From Vitis vinifera (lineage: Eukaryota > Streptophyta > Magnoliopsida > Vitales > Vitaceae), in NCBI RefSeq assembly GCF_030704535.1, contig NC_081811.1:12221001-12285000 (forward strand): a DNA stretch of 64,000 bases, given 5' to 3'. Below the pieces are notes generated by a model. That model did no database searches. It was not told the DNA's origin and saw only the letters and a list, made by a program, of their open reading frames with translations. Below, in pieces: positions 11,420 to 21,484 of the stretch. The translations under genes were made by a program, and so were the position numbers. Numbering within the stretch: the first letter of the stretch is position 1; every line of letters starts with the position of its first letter.

Positions 11420-12332
11420 CTAATGTTGGCAGATCAAAAGATGGGAATTACACTTCTTGGATGTGGGACGCCGGACTTGATGGCAAGCTATTTGCTTAGG
11501 CATTGGTTGAGGTTGAAACTCGATCACCTGAATCCTTCTCTTCTTCTTTGCTGTTGGACAACAAATTTCAGGGCCCATGATCAGATTATAAGTTTCAAGT
11601 CTTTTCTTTAGAAAAAAAAAACAAAAGGAAAAGAAAACAAATACCGTTCTCAATATTTTTATATGATTCTTGGAGTTTCCTTTTCGTAGACTCAAATTTG
11701 GATTCCAAAGTAGCCATGGACTTGTCACCTTTTCTTGCATGATTATTAATTTCGTTTTTCTCATCAGAGCTTCCTTTTTCATTTCCCTCAACCGGGGTTG
11801 AATCTATGCATGCCTTCTGATCATCAGCTATGGGGTCGGAGCATGGTTTTGAATGTCCCTCAAGCTCGCTCAAGGGTTCTTCTGGCTTTAGAACTTCAAT
11901 TAGTCTCTTCATCTCTTTGCCTCTACATTGTGTTTTCTGCTTTTCTCTCCCACCACGAGAAGTTCCCGTGTCGTCTCGAACATCTACACCAGATTTATAA
12001 CATACAGATTGTTTAGAAAGTCGAATAATCAGTTTGTTTCAAAAATAGGGCCAATAAAAATTCGAAAAACAAATATCCTTACTTCCATTCTCATCAATTT
12101 CATCGAAGAACTTGATCATGTCGGTTTGTGAAACAATGCAGAGGAATAGATCAGTCAATAAGACAGCGCCATCTTGTTTGGTAATGATAAAGAAAACAAA
12201 AAAATTTTAAAAATGGGATACCTGAAAGAGAGCCAATGTTGTGGGATGATAAGGAGAGAAAGCCCCATCATCAAGTGGAAGGATAGGGAGGCAGCTCTCT
12301 TCTTCTTCCCATGCGGAATCCAGGATTTCCAT
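11420..12332 (-). CDS. Four-exon protein of unknown function, about 202 residues
   Basis: I do not recognise this gene. Exons on the minus strand are 12332-12222, 12110-12083, 11983-11645 and 11550-11420; the coding sum is 609 bases including the stop. All donors are GT and all acceptors AG, and the phases agree throughout. The protein starts MEILDSAWEEEESCLPILPL. It has a 28-base microexon giving FFDEIDENG, then a hydrophilic middle rich in Lys, Glu and Ser with a likely coiled segment (MATLESKFESTKRKLQESY). It ends with a basic tail, KKKRRIQVIEF, followed by a Cys/His-containing end. The lack of membrane segments and the basic KKKRR cluster suggest a nuclear protein, which is inference. The start was chosen because exon 1 opens at an ATG in a clean frame. 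An extended exon 2 was ruled out by stops. Confidence 0.7.
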
Positions 12333-12567
12333 TTCGCTTAGAGAAAGAAGCAGCTTGGGAACCAACAATCACACCTGAAGAAAGTAGAATCTGCACACAA
12401 CGTGTTCTTGATTTCTGGATTAGATAAGATAAGGTTGATAAGAAAGTTAGTATTTATAGAGTTTGTATTTTGATAATACGTTTTTAATTGCATTTGTATA
12501 TCTAATGTGTTGGGTTTTGACTCAAATTCTTTATTTATTTAGTTTTAGGGAAATTAATATTTTCAAA

Positions 12568-12606
<39 letters not shown>

Positions 12607-12974
12607 TTTATAATAAATAAAAAACCCATGTTTTCCTATGAATACCTGACATATCTAAGTATACATTTTTTTTTTCTTATTTAACTTTGAAATAATTTGG
12701 TAAAATAATTCATAATATCCAATTTCTATTACTTAGGTCGACTAAAAAAAATCACTTTAAATTTCTTTCTTTAAGAAATTTTAGCCTTATTTTTGTCTCA
12801 CATCCAACCATTCAAATTATTTATTTAAACTTCTATTAAGATTAATTTTTCTATATCACCCAAATGTGTAATCTCCATAAATTAAAACCTATTATGCATG
12901 GATATTGTACAGAAGTGTATGTCAAAATTCTTTAAGGCTTGAAACCACTCCAAAAACAAATATAGGTGTTTTGA
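12333..12974. other. Upstream region of the minus-strand gene
   Basis: AT-rich sequence 5' of the gene ending at 11420, with an AT microsatellite at about 12571-12604. No other feature supported. Confidence 0.5.
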
Positions 12975-13245
12975 GCATTTTAGTAAAGTGTTTGACGAGT
13001 TGTTATTAAAAACAATTTTTAAAAATAAAAATAAAAAACTTATTTAAATAAGTTGTTTTTAAAAATAAAATTTGAATTTTGATCTTGTAAAAATATTATA
13101 AATTCAATTTATATAATATTAATTAAATTAAATTTAAGTCTTATTAAAAATAAAAATAATTTTTATTTAATAATAAATTAAAAATAAATAGTATTTAGTA
13201 AAATAATAATACTATTATAATAAAATTAATAATTTTTCTTTATAT
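12975..13245 (+). repeat. Dispersed AT-rich repeat, copy B
   Basis: Second copy of the repeat at 5690-5990, in the same orientation, containing AAAAACTTATTTAAATAAGT and CTTGTAAAAATATTATAAAT. The near-palindromic ACTTATTTAAATAAGT in this copy suggests a MITE-like origin. Confidence 0.7.
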
Positions 13246-13257
13246 ATATATATAAAT

Positions 13258-13770
13258 CAATGTTTTTAAAACCTGATCGATCATTAAATCGAAAAAATTA
13301 TCTATTCACGGTTCATTAATCTGATTGATAGTCGAACTCATAAATATATAATTTATATATTATTTAAAAATTAAAATTTTATTTGAAAAATGAGAAAATT
13401 AGTTTTAAAATTTGACTTTTAAATTATATTTGAATCCTTATATTGAGTTATTAATGAAGTAGACTCCATTTGGATGTGGGAAAGGATGAGAGAAGAGAAA
13501 GGAGAAGTTGAGTTAGGATTCTATTGCTGAACTACTTCTGGATTTCCTGAAAGAGAGTTTTTGTTGAATGGCGTACAACAATTATGTGTAACTTGTTGAT
13601 TATGGTTACGAGTATGATTATAACAATCACCTTATTTTTTATTTTCTTATTAGTCCATATATTTTCAATAATTGCACCACAGGAGGAAATAATTGTCACT
13701 TGGTTTAAACTAGTGTTGAACCGTTGGACCAGAGAATCAGTTGACCAGACCGGTGTTCAATCAAAACTTG
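13258..13770. mobile_element. Decayed MITE of the CAATGTTTTTAAAACC family
   Basis: The left end CAATGTTTTTAAAACCTGAT and the following ATTAAATCGAAAAAATTA parallel the left end of the well-bounded MITE at 18914. The right part at 13705-13770 (GAACCGTTGGACC, GACCGGTG) parallels its right subterminal region. No matching target duplication remains, so the right boundary is approximate. Confidence 0.45.
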
Positions 13771-15720
13771 GTTTTGCTTTTATTTTTTTAACCCTAAAAT
13801 CTCGAGTCCTGCTCTTAACTTTTTTCACTTTTCAAATGTTACAAAACAATTCTCACCCTCTTTTTGAAAATTTTAAACATTTTGCTTTCAATAATATTTT
13901 TAAAACCATACCCATTAGTGAATGGAAGTCATGGTTGAATCATGATATTAGAAAATAAAAAATAAATTTAAATTAAATAAATTATTTATATATTATACTT
14001 TAAATTCATTTAAATTATTATAATTTTTCGATATAAAAATTAAATAATAAAAAATATATAGGTTTTTGACTAGTTTTAATTATGTTTAATTTTCTTCAAT
14101 ATTTTTCATAAAATAACTAAATATGAGAATCATTTTTAACATTTTTTGTTTTTGTTTTTGTAATACTTTCTAGAAACCAAATATTATCTTAATATTTAAT
14201 TTTTTAAATATGATATAATATTTGTCTAACTTTTTTTTATTTCAATATTTTTCATAGAATAATTAAATATGAAAAAATCATTTTTCTTAATAATTTTTTT
14301 TTCTTTTCTTAATACTTTCTAGAAACCAAAAATAATCTTAATATTTAATTTCTTAAATAGATATAATAATTTCCTAACTTTCTTTTATTTAAAAGCTCCA
14401 CCCTTCATCTGCTATGATTTTTCTACTCTTGATTCTTCTTCCAACATCATCATATATCCTTTAGAAATATTTGGTTAAAAAGAATGAGATAATCCCAAAT
14501 TGTGAATTTAACAACTTTCATGTTTTTATTTGAAAAATAACTTATTTTGACATAAATGCTCTTTATTATTTCAAATGTTTATATTTAGGTTTTAAAAGAA
14601 AATAGTAAGGGTGTTTTTGTCAAATGAGACAAAAAATGATAGAGAATTAAATTTCAAAAATTAAGTTTTCACAAGCCCTTTTAATTAAATAAACTTATCC
14701 TTTGTTGCAAATCTACAATATTAATATTAATTAAGAAAATAATTAATTCGCTATGTTTTTTTAGTTTTAAGACATTAAAAAAAGGTGAGATTTTTCTTCT
14801 AGACTCTACTTAAAAAGGCATAATGCAATAATCACTCAAGATTTTAGTTGGATCTTCAAAATTAATTAAAAATTATGAAAAAATAATAGGAAAAAAAAAG
14901 TTGAAAATGAAAATCGATTTTCAATAGTTTTTTAAAATGAGGGTGTTTAAGAAATTGTTTTTTTTTTTATATAAAAAAAACAAGATTTAAAATAAAAATA
15001 TATTTTTTATTTTTAAAAATAAGGTACTTGTGGATTGTGGCTATGCTTTTCAAAATTTGTTTTTAAAATTTATTTTCAATTTTAAATAAAAAATTAATTA
15101 TTTTCTAAGGATCTTTGAATGTTATCTATTTTTAAAAATAAAAAATAATAACAACTTTAGAAAATAAAATAACTTCTTGATATTTACTTTAAAAGTAGAA
15201 TGACTTTTCAAAGTTGTTTAAAAATAATTAAGGCTTTAAAAAGTTTAAACTCAAAATTTTAAAATAATTAAGTTCATATTTTTTATATAAAAGTTTTTAA
15301 AATTAAGTTCATAATTTTTATATAAAATATAGAAGTAAAAAAAAAATTCTTAAAAATAAAAAACAAAATATTTGCACTATTAAATTATTTTTAGAATAAT
15401 TAAGTTGTTTTTATATAAAATATGGAAGTCAAAACTTTTTTTTTTTTAAGAAATAAAAACAAAATATTTATCCAAAGTAGCACTAATAAATTATTTTAAG
15501 CAATAGTTTGAAAAAAAAAAAAAAACCAACCTCGAAAAAATAATTTCAAAATTTTAAAAAATAATTTTATTATTTTATGAAAATAACATAAATTATTTTT
15601 ATTTGGAAACAAAGTATATGTTATTTTTAAAAGCTACCATATAAAATATATGAGTAATAACTATTTTTTATTTTGAAAGGAATATTTACTACTAATAAAA
15701 AGCTGTTAAAAAAATTCAAG
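13771..15720. other. AT-rich intergenic sequence
   Basis: Long runs of A and T with repeated TTTCTAGAAACCAAA segments at about 14170 and 14320 (a local duplication of about 150 bp period). No gene seen. Confidence 0.5.
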
Positions 15721-15990
15721 AATCAAAATTTAGAAATAAAATATTTTCATATAATGTAAAAATAAAATGATACTATATAAAATATAAAATTCAAAATGAA
15801 AAAGGATTTTCTAAATCTAAATTTAAAAATTAAATTTGTAAAAATAAAAAATAGTAGTTTTTTATTTTTACATATTTAATTTTTAAATTTAGATTTGGGA
15901 AATCTTTTTGAATTTTGAATTTTATATATTATATAGAAGGTTTTTATTTTTAGGGTATATGTAAATATTTTATTTCTAAATTAAGATTTA
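15721..15990. repeat. Long inverted repeat (foldback) upstream of the MADS gene
   Basis: The left arm (about 15721-15851) and right arm (about 15857-15990) are near-perfect reverse complements around a loop of about five bases. For example, GGATTTTCTAAATCTAAAT pairs with ATTTAGATTTGGGAAATC, and TAGAAATAAAATATTTT pairs with the segment at 15963-15980. It is a foldback MITE or hairpin locus. Its right arm ends about 130 bases before the MADS start codon. Confidence 0.75.
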
Positions 15991-16036
15991 GAAAATCTTT
16001 TCTAAGATGTTTTTATTAAGAGTGAGTATTGCTTTT

Positions 16037-16048
16037 TATAGATATAAA
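16037..16048 (+). promoter_or_regulatory. Candidate TATA box of the MADS gene
   Basis: TATAGATATAAA lies about 75 bases before the preferred ATG and directly right of the foldback repeat. In such AT-rich DNA this is suggestive only. Confidence 0.3.
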
Positions 16049-16120
16049 ACAGCATCAATCCATAACATTCATTATCGAAGTCGACTTCAATTAAACATAA
16101 ATATGGTGAAAAAACATAGC

Positions 16121-16753
16121 ATGGGAAGACAGAAGATCGAAATAAAAAAAATTGTGAAGAAAAGCTCCTTGGAGGTCACCTTCTCCAAGCGTCGAACAGG
16201 ACTCTTCAAGAAGGCTGGCGAGCTTTGCGTTTTGTGCGGTGCTGAGGCCGCCGTCATCGTCTTCTCTCCGGGCAGGAGGGCCTTCGTCTTCGGCCACCCC
16301 TCCGCGGACGCTGTCATCGATCGCTTCCTCCATCGCGAGACCAACTCTCGTGCGCTTGTTCCGGCGGGACAGGTGCATGGGCACGTTCAGAGGCAATACT
16401 TGGAAGCTCTTGGAAGGCTGGAGGTGAAGAGGGAGCAAGAAGAGACGGTGGGGGGAGATGGGGAGGGTGGGTTTTGGTGGGACGCGCCCATTGAGAACAT
16501 GGGGTTGAATGAACTGGAGCAGTTCAGGGGTTCCCTTGAGGAGCTGAGGAAGAAGGTGGCGGATCGAGTGGAGGAGATGACTATGATGATGATGATGGAG
16601 AGCGGTCCTTCTTCGACTGCCATGGTTGAATATGCAGCGCCACCGCAGGAGTATAATTCTTCTGGTGGTGTTCTGCATGGCCATGATTTGGCTGCACATG
16701 GTGTTCCTCATGGTTTCGATTTTGGGTTCGGTTTCGATGAACACCTTTTCTGA
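16121..16753 (+). CDS. Type I (M-alpha) MADS-box transcription factor, AGL62/AGL61-like
   Basis: Intronless ORF of 210 codons. Residues 1-60 are a MADS DNA-binding domain: MGRQKIEIKKI, then EVTFSKRRTGLFKKAGELC, CGAEAAVIVFSPG and FGHPSADAVIDRF. The signature and the lack of introns place it in M-alpha, whose members act mainly in female gametophyte and endosperm. A coiled segment follows (LNELEQFRGSLEELRKKV, about residues 130-148), then a run of methionines and a Gly/His/Phe-rich tail. In-frame ATGs lie further upstream at 16007 and 16103; 16121 is preferred because family members begin MGR. GC content is far higher than the surrounding DNA. The MADS core is intact, so it may be functional. 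Confidence 0.9.
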   Translation: MGRQKIEIKKIVKKSSLEVTFSKRRTGLFKKAGELCVLCGAEAAVIVFSPGRRAFVFGHPSADAVIDRFLHRETNSRALVPAGQVHGHVQRQYLEALGRLEVKREQEETVGGDGEGGFWWDAPIENMGLNELEQFRGSLEELRKKVADRVEEMTMMMMMESGPSSTAMVEYAAPPQEYNSSGGVLHGHDLAAHGVPHGFDFGFGFDEHLF

Positions 16754-18913
16754 TGTACATTCCTTTGTTCTTTTTATTTTATGGAACTAATTCTCTGGTC
16801 TAAAGAATATAGATGAAGAGTCCTTTGAGAAATATTTGTCAATTGTCAATTGCTTTAATCGAGTCTTTAGATTTGTAAACATGATATTTAGAAAAATTAC
16901 CAAGTAGCTAATTTTTGTAATAAATCACTTGTAAGCGTTAAAACCATTCTTAATAGGCTTTTAAAGTATACTGCGTTTTTTTAGCAACACTTTTATTAAT
17001 AGTGCTTTCATTAAAAAAGTTTTTAAGTAGAATTATTAAATGTTTGGATATAAAAAATACAAATTCTTTGATAAGGATTTTAATAATGTGTTAAATAATA
17101 AAATAGTGATTTTGTAAGACCACATTGAATTAAGTTATTGATCATTGACAAGCCTAAAGGGTAGAATTATGAAATTTATCTCTAGCAACATCCTTAGTTT
17201 TTTTTTGTTTTGCTCGTAAATGAAATTTATGGTGCAAAACTACGATATGGTAAACAAAGTCCAAGTTTAAGAGAATGTGAAAAACTATTGATTTTTTAAA
17301 AAGAATCCAATGCCTCAAGATGTGTTTTATACTTTGTCATATCATATTCAAAAGTCAACACTTTATCTCCAAATATAATTACGTTGCATCATTTTTATGT
17401 ATCTTATAAAAAATTCTTTTAATATATTTTTATTATCACTTTATCTAAGTTATAGAATTTTTCATTCATAAAATGAATTTTGAGCTACTTGTTAAAAGTT
17501 TGAGACCCGCGCAAAAAAATCTACTAAGAGTGTAAGATAGCGTTTTACACTAATATATGCTATAATACCCCATTTGCTCCAATTTTTTGTTTTTCAAAAG
17601 ATTTGAACATATATGTTTTCAATATTTTATTTTATTTTTTACTAATAACATACATATTTTTCATACATTGTCTAATTTTTTGTTCTTCAAATTTTTAAAA
17701 TTAATATTTTCATTATCACTTTGTCTAAGTTATAGAATTTTTCATTCTTAAAAGGAATTTTGAGCAGTAAGTTCAAAATTGTCTTTCTCTCAGCTATCGA
17801 TCCATAAAACTCATTCAAAAACGTTGCACTCAGCTCTCATTGTCTTTCTCTCTAAAGCTTCTCTCTAAAAGCTTCCTCATAGGTAAGTTCAAAACCCCAG
17901 TTCGAAACCGATTATGAGTTCTTCTCACGGGTTTTCTCAACAACCAAATAACCATTGTTTTATGTTATTTTCGTGATATCTTCGTCTGATTTAGATTTGA
18001 TCGTTTTTTTCATATACATTTTTTTTTTTCTTTTCAAGATTTTCCTATAGTTATCCCCTTTCAATTCGGGAATGTCACATTTTATATTAAAAAAATTCGC
18101 AAGTTGCATGACTGCACAAAAATTAAACATACGTGCTTATAATTCACAATTGAGACTAATAACCATATATCATGTTTTACTAATGTAACTCATGTTCAAA
18201 ATTATGAATCTAGTGACATAAAGCTTGCTTGTGGGCTAAAGTTCTAATTCAATTAGATCCATGTAGAACCTTATGATAAAACTATCAAATTATGTTACAT
18301 TTCCTAATTCTTGTGGGTAATTAAGAAATATAATTTGATATTCCATCCTAATTAATTATATAAATATAATAAAAAATTCATGTGGGATAAAATTTTATTA
18401 TATCAAATATAATTAATTACCCATAATGTCATTTTCCTATATGCGATCCTAAAACACTTAATATATAATTTTGCATAATTAAAGATGTTGTGGCTACTCC
18501 TTAATTAATTAAAATTATATGGATCAATTGACATTTATTTAATTCACAAGAAAAACTTATATAAATTGCATGAAACCATAAGCAATATGTACACAAAACA
18601 CAATATCAATGTACTAATAATATTCAACTCAATATTGCATGTATAATAAAACAATATATTATACACACAAAATTTTAAGCACATAAATATTTAAAATTAA
18701 ATCCATAAAGAGTCTTTAAGAATAAATTTAATGTGCAAAATTATTTAGTTTAATGTTGTATGCATAATAAACCATAAAAAAAAATATACATTCAACTAAC
18801 AAAAATAAATAATATAGCACATAAAATATCCATAAAGAAACCCATAAATTAACACATCTTAAAACAATAAATTTTATGAATTTTAAAAACAAATTATAGG
18901 TTGTTGTTGGGAG
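16754..18913. other. AT-rich intergenic sequence with a local duplication
   Basis: A 53-bp segment (TCTAAGTTATAGAATTTTTC core) occurs at about 17433-17485 and again at 17714-17766. The stretch 17790-17890 is CT-rich and ends CATAG/GTAAGTTC, so it resembles a 5' leader exon with a donor, but no following coding exon was found. The stretch 18540-18905 may contain the body of a SINE whose head lies right of the MITE at 18914. Confidence 0.45.
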
Positions 18914-19518
18914 CAATATTTTCAGAACCGCACTGATCATTGAACCGAAAAAATTACCGATTCACGATTCACTGGTTGGACTGGTGATGTCATAAATTTA
19001 TATTTTATTATTTTATATATTATTAAAATTTAAAAATAATAAATTCTATCTAAATTTTTATAAAAATAATACATTAAATAATAAATATAAAATAAATAAA
19101 ACATAAAAAATAAATTTAAAAAATAAAAATCAAACGTTGGACTATTGGAGCAGCTACTCCCACTGCACAGGCCAGGGGAGGGGGAGGGGGAGGGAGAGAT
19201 ATTTATAGCTGCCGGAGTGAGGGTTTATAGCAGTGGAAGGGGAGCGGGGGAGAGAGAGATTTTTAGCCACCAAAGTGGGAGCCTGTCGTGGCATGTTGGG
19301 GGGGGGGGGGGGGGGGGGGGGGAGTAGGCCTGGAGGCGGGCGACAATTGCTGCGGTTTGGAGAGGAAGGGTTTGGAAGAAGGTTATATATCCTCCAAAAT
19401 GACGTCGTTTTGATACCAGAAACATCAAAACGACGTTGTTTTGATGCTAAAAAAAATTAATCGAACCGTTCAGTTCACCATTCGAACCGGCCAGTTCGGT
19501 CCGGTTTTTAAAACCATG
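18914..19518. mobile_element. hAT-type MITE with 8-bp target duplication
   Basis: The ends are CAATATTTTCAGAACCG and, on the other strand, CATGGTTTTAAAAACCG, an imperfect terminal inverted repeat. GTTGGGAG flanks it at 18906-18913 and 19519-19526, an 8-bp duplication typical of hAT insertions. At 605 bp it has no transposase. The interior has G-rich tracts (19160-19260) and a run of 25 Gs at 19298-19322. Relatives lie at 13258 and 58562. Confidence 0.85.
19298..19322 (+). repeat. (G)25 homopolymer
   Basis: Twenty-five consecutive Gs inside the MITE; the length is likely unstable or uncertain in the assembly. Confidence 0.9.
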
Positions 19519-19587
19519 GTTGGGAGGAGTCGAACCTAGGCAATGGATGAAGAAAGACTAGGCTAAGACCAACTAGGCTACTTCCCC
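19519..19587 (-). mobile_element. tRNA-derived SINE head, split by the MITE
   Basis: On the minus strand, TAGCCTAGTTGG (complement of 19569-19580) matches the pol III A box and GGTTCGACTCC (complement of 19526-19536) matches the B box, at tRNA-like spacing. Acceptor and T stems do not pair well, so this is not a working tRNA. The SINE would continue leftward past the MITE, from 18913 down, into an AT-rich body. Confidence 0.5.
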
Positions 19588-20791
19588 TTTTCTTATTTCT
19601 AGTTTACTTATTTATTTCTTATTTACAGTCAAAATAATAAGCCCCTATAGTCGTCTCCTACCTTCAATCGAGTCTGTTTGACCCATTTGTGACTCGAAAT
19701 GAAACACGACAGTTTCCAGTTATTCCAAACACCAGATTGATGATTTAAAACACTGAAATGTTAGAAATCTCATCTCCTAATGATTTCTAACAATATTTTT
19801 TCATCAAAATTTTCTAAAAACCATAAACTCCAAAATACCAAAACTCACTATATTTTTTTTTATTGAAAAATACAGATTGTAAAACGAACAAGACAAAGAC
19901 ATACAAGGCTTTGATACTAATTGATGGAAAAAAATAATTTAAACATGTTATAACAATCATTAAATAACAATTAGATCAAGCGAAATTATAAACAAATTGA
20001 AAACATACCTCCCACTATTGCCATTCTTACAGGTTAAAAATGTGTTTTTCAATTTTCAGGTTTTAGGTGCTTCTAAACCTTTCTCAACCTCCACTTAGGT
20101 GGTGTTTTTAAAAACTAAGAGAGATTGAAGGCTTAGGGAACCCTACCCATTAGTGCTCTGCCCTTTTTTAAAGACTCTCTCATTACCGAGTCTGCTTGGA
20201 GCATGCACAGAACATGGGGTAGTGATGCAAATGTGGTTCCAAGTGTTAATCCTCATTCCTAAATTGAGGGAATAATGTGGACCACACTCCGAATCACGTC
20301 TTCGATTTATTACCGAAGATTCAGGACAAACAAAATCCCAACATTAAAACCACTCAAAATAGGCTTTTTAGCCCAAGTGTAAAAAAATAATAATAATGAA
20401 ATGTGAGGGCAAATATATCTATATATATATATATATATTTGTAAAAAGAGATTACGGAAGTAGAATGCTTACAAATTCGATTTTTGTAGGATTGAAAGAT
20501 AAAATGGTAAAATTTTGTCCCCAATGAAAAGCACTTGATGAAAATTAAATGATTCTAATGATCAAACTTGGTTAATGTTAGCCAATTTATTGCATAAATA
20601 TAGGAAAATGTCTGGTTGTCCAATAAAATGGTGAAATTTTGTGTCTAATAAAAAGCACTCCATCAAGATTTAAGGATTTAAATGATCAAATCTCTTTAAT
20701 GTTAAACAATTATTGTCTCCATGTTAAGAAAAAAAATAATAAATAGATAAATAATTTTTTTATCTTGCAAAATTATTTATTTTATAAATCC

Positions 20792-20848
<57 letters not shown>

Positions 20849-21422
20849 ATCATATAAGTACAATAAAAAAATTAAATAAAAAAATAATTATAACTTATAT
20901 ATAAGATATTCTTGGAGACTTACTATGAAAAGTAATAATTTTAAAAATTAAGATATGAATATATTTATATTATTTAATTTTTAAAATATAAATAAATCTA
21001 TATTTTTCTATGCAAAACATCCTATTTTTATATAAAAGAGCATGTTTGACTACATGATTTAAAAATAGAAATTTAAAAAAAAAAATTTAATATTATTTGA
21101 TGGTTATTTTCTAGAAACAATTTTTAGTAGGAGTTGTTTTCATCCATTTTTTAAAATAAAAGGAAAATATAAATTAGTTTGATCATGTTTTTTAAAATTT
21201 ATTTTAAAAACTATTTTTAGGATAAAAAATATAAAAAAAATTTTAAAAATAAGTTTTAGAAAATATGGGAAACGTACCCTTAATTTTCTCAAATATTGCT
21301 TTGATATTAAAATGTTACTTATGTGTAGAAAATGTAAATTAAAATAAATGAAATAATTGAATAATTAAATAGATAAAGCAAAACCCATTCTCTGTATTTA
21401 TGATCAAACCAAGACTTTTGTA
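19588..21422. other. Intergenic with tandem duplication and ATT microsatellite
   Basis: Two imperfect copies of an approximately 120-bp unit (AAAATGGTAAAATTTTGT / AAAATGGTGAAATTTTGT) lie at 20500-20605 and 20620-20720. A TAT/ATT microsatellite spans about 20792-20845. An AT run lies at about 20417-20440. No gene seen. Confidence 0.6.
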
Positions 21423-21431
21423 AAACCCTAA
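21423..21431 (+). promoter_or_regulatory. Telo-box-like AAACCCTAA in the 5' leader
   Basis: AAACCCTAA sits about 55 bases before the start codon of the next gene. Telo boxes are frequent near starts of broadly expressed plant genes; the role here is inferred. Confidence 0.4.
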
Positions 21432-21484
21432 AAAAACGACCATTTCTTCTCCATCACTCCAATCCACTTGCTTCTGCAACGAAA

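Noticed and set aside
16091..16744. 217-codon ORF antisense to the MADS gene
   Set aside because: It is the shadow of the GC-rich MADS frame and shows no domain.
17790..17890. Non-coding leader exon with donor CATAG/GTAAGT
   Set aside because: No downstream exon or ORF in the next kilobases supports a gene.
19519..19587. Functional tRNA gene on the minus strand
   Set aside because: A and B boxes are good, but acceptor and T stems do not pair and the sequence is interrupted by a MITE, so a SINE head is more likely.
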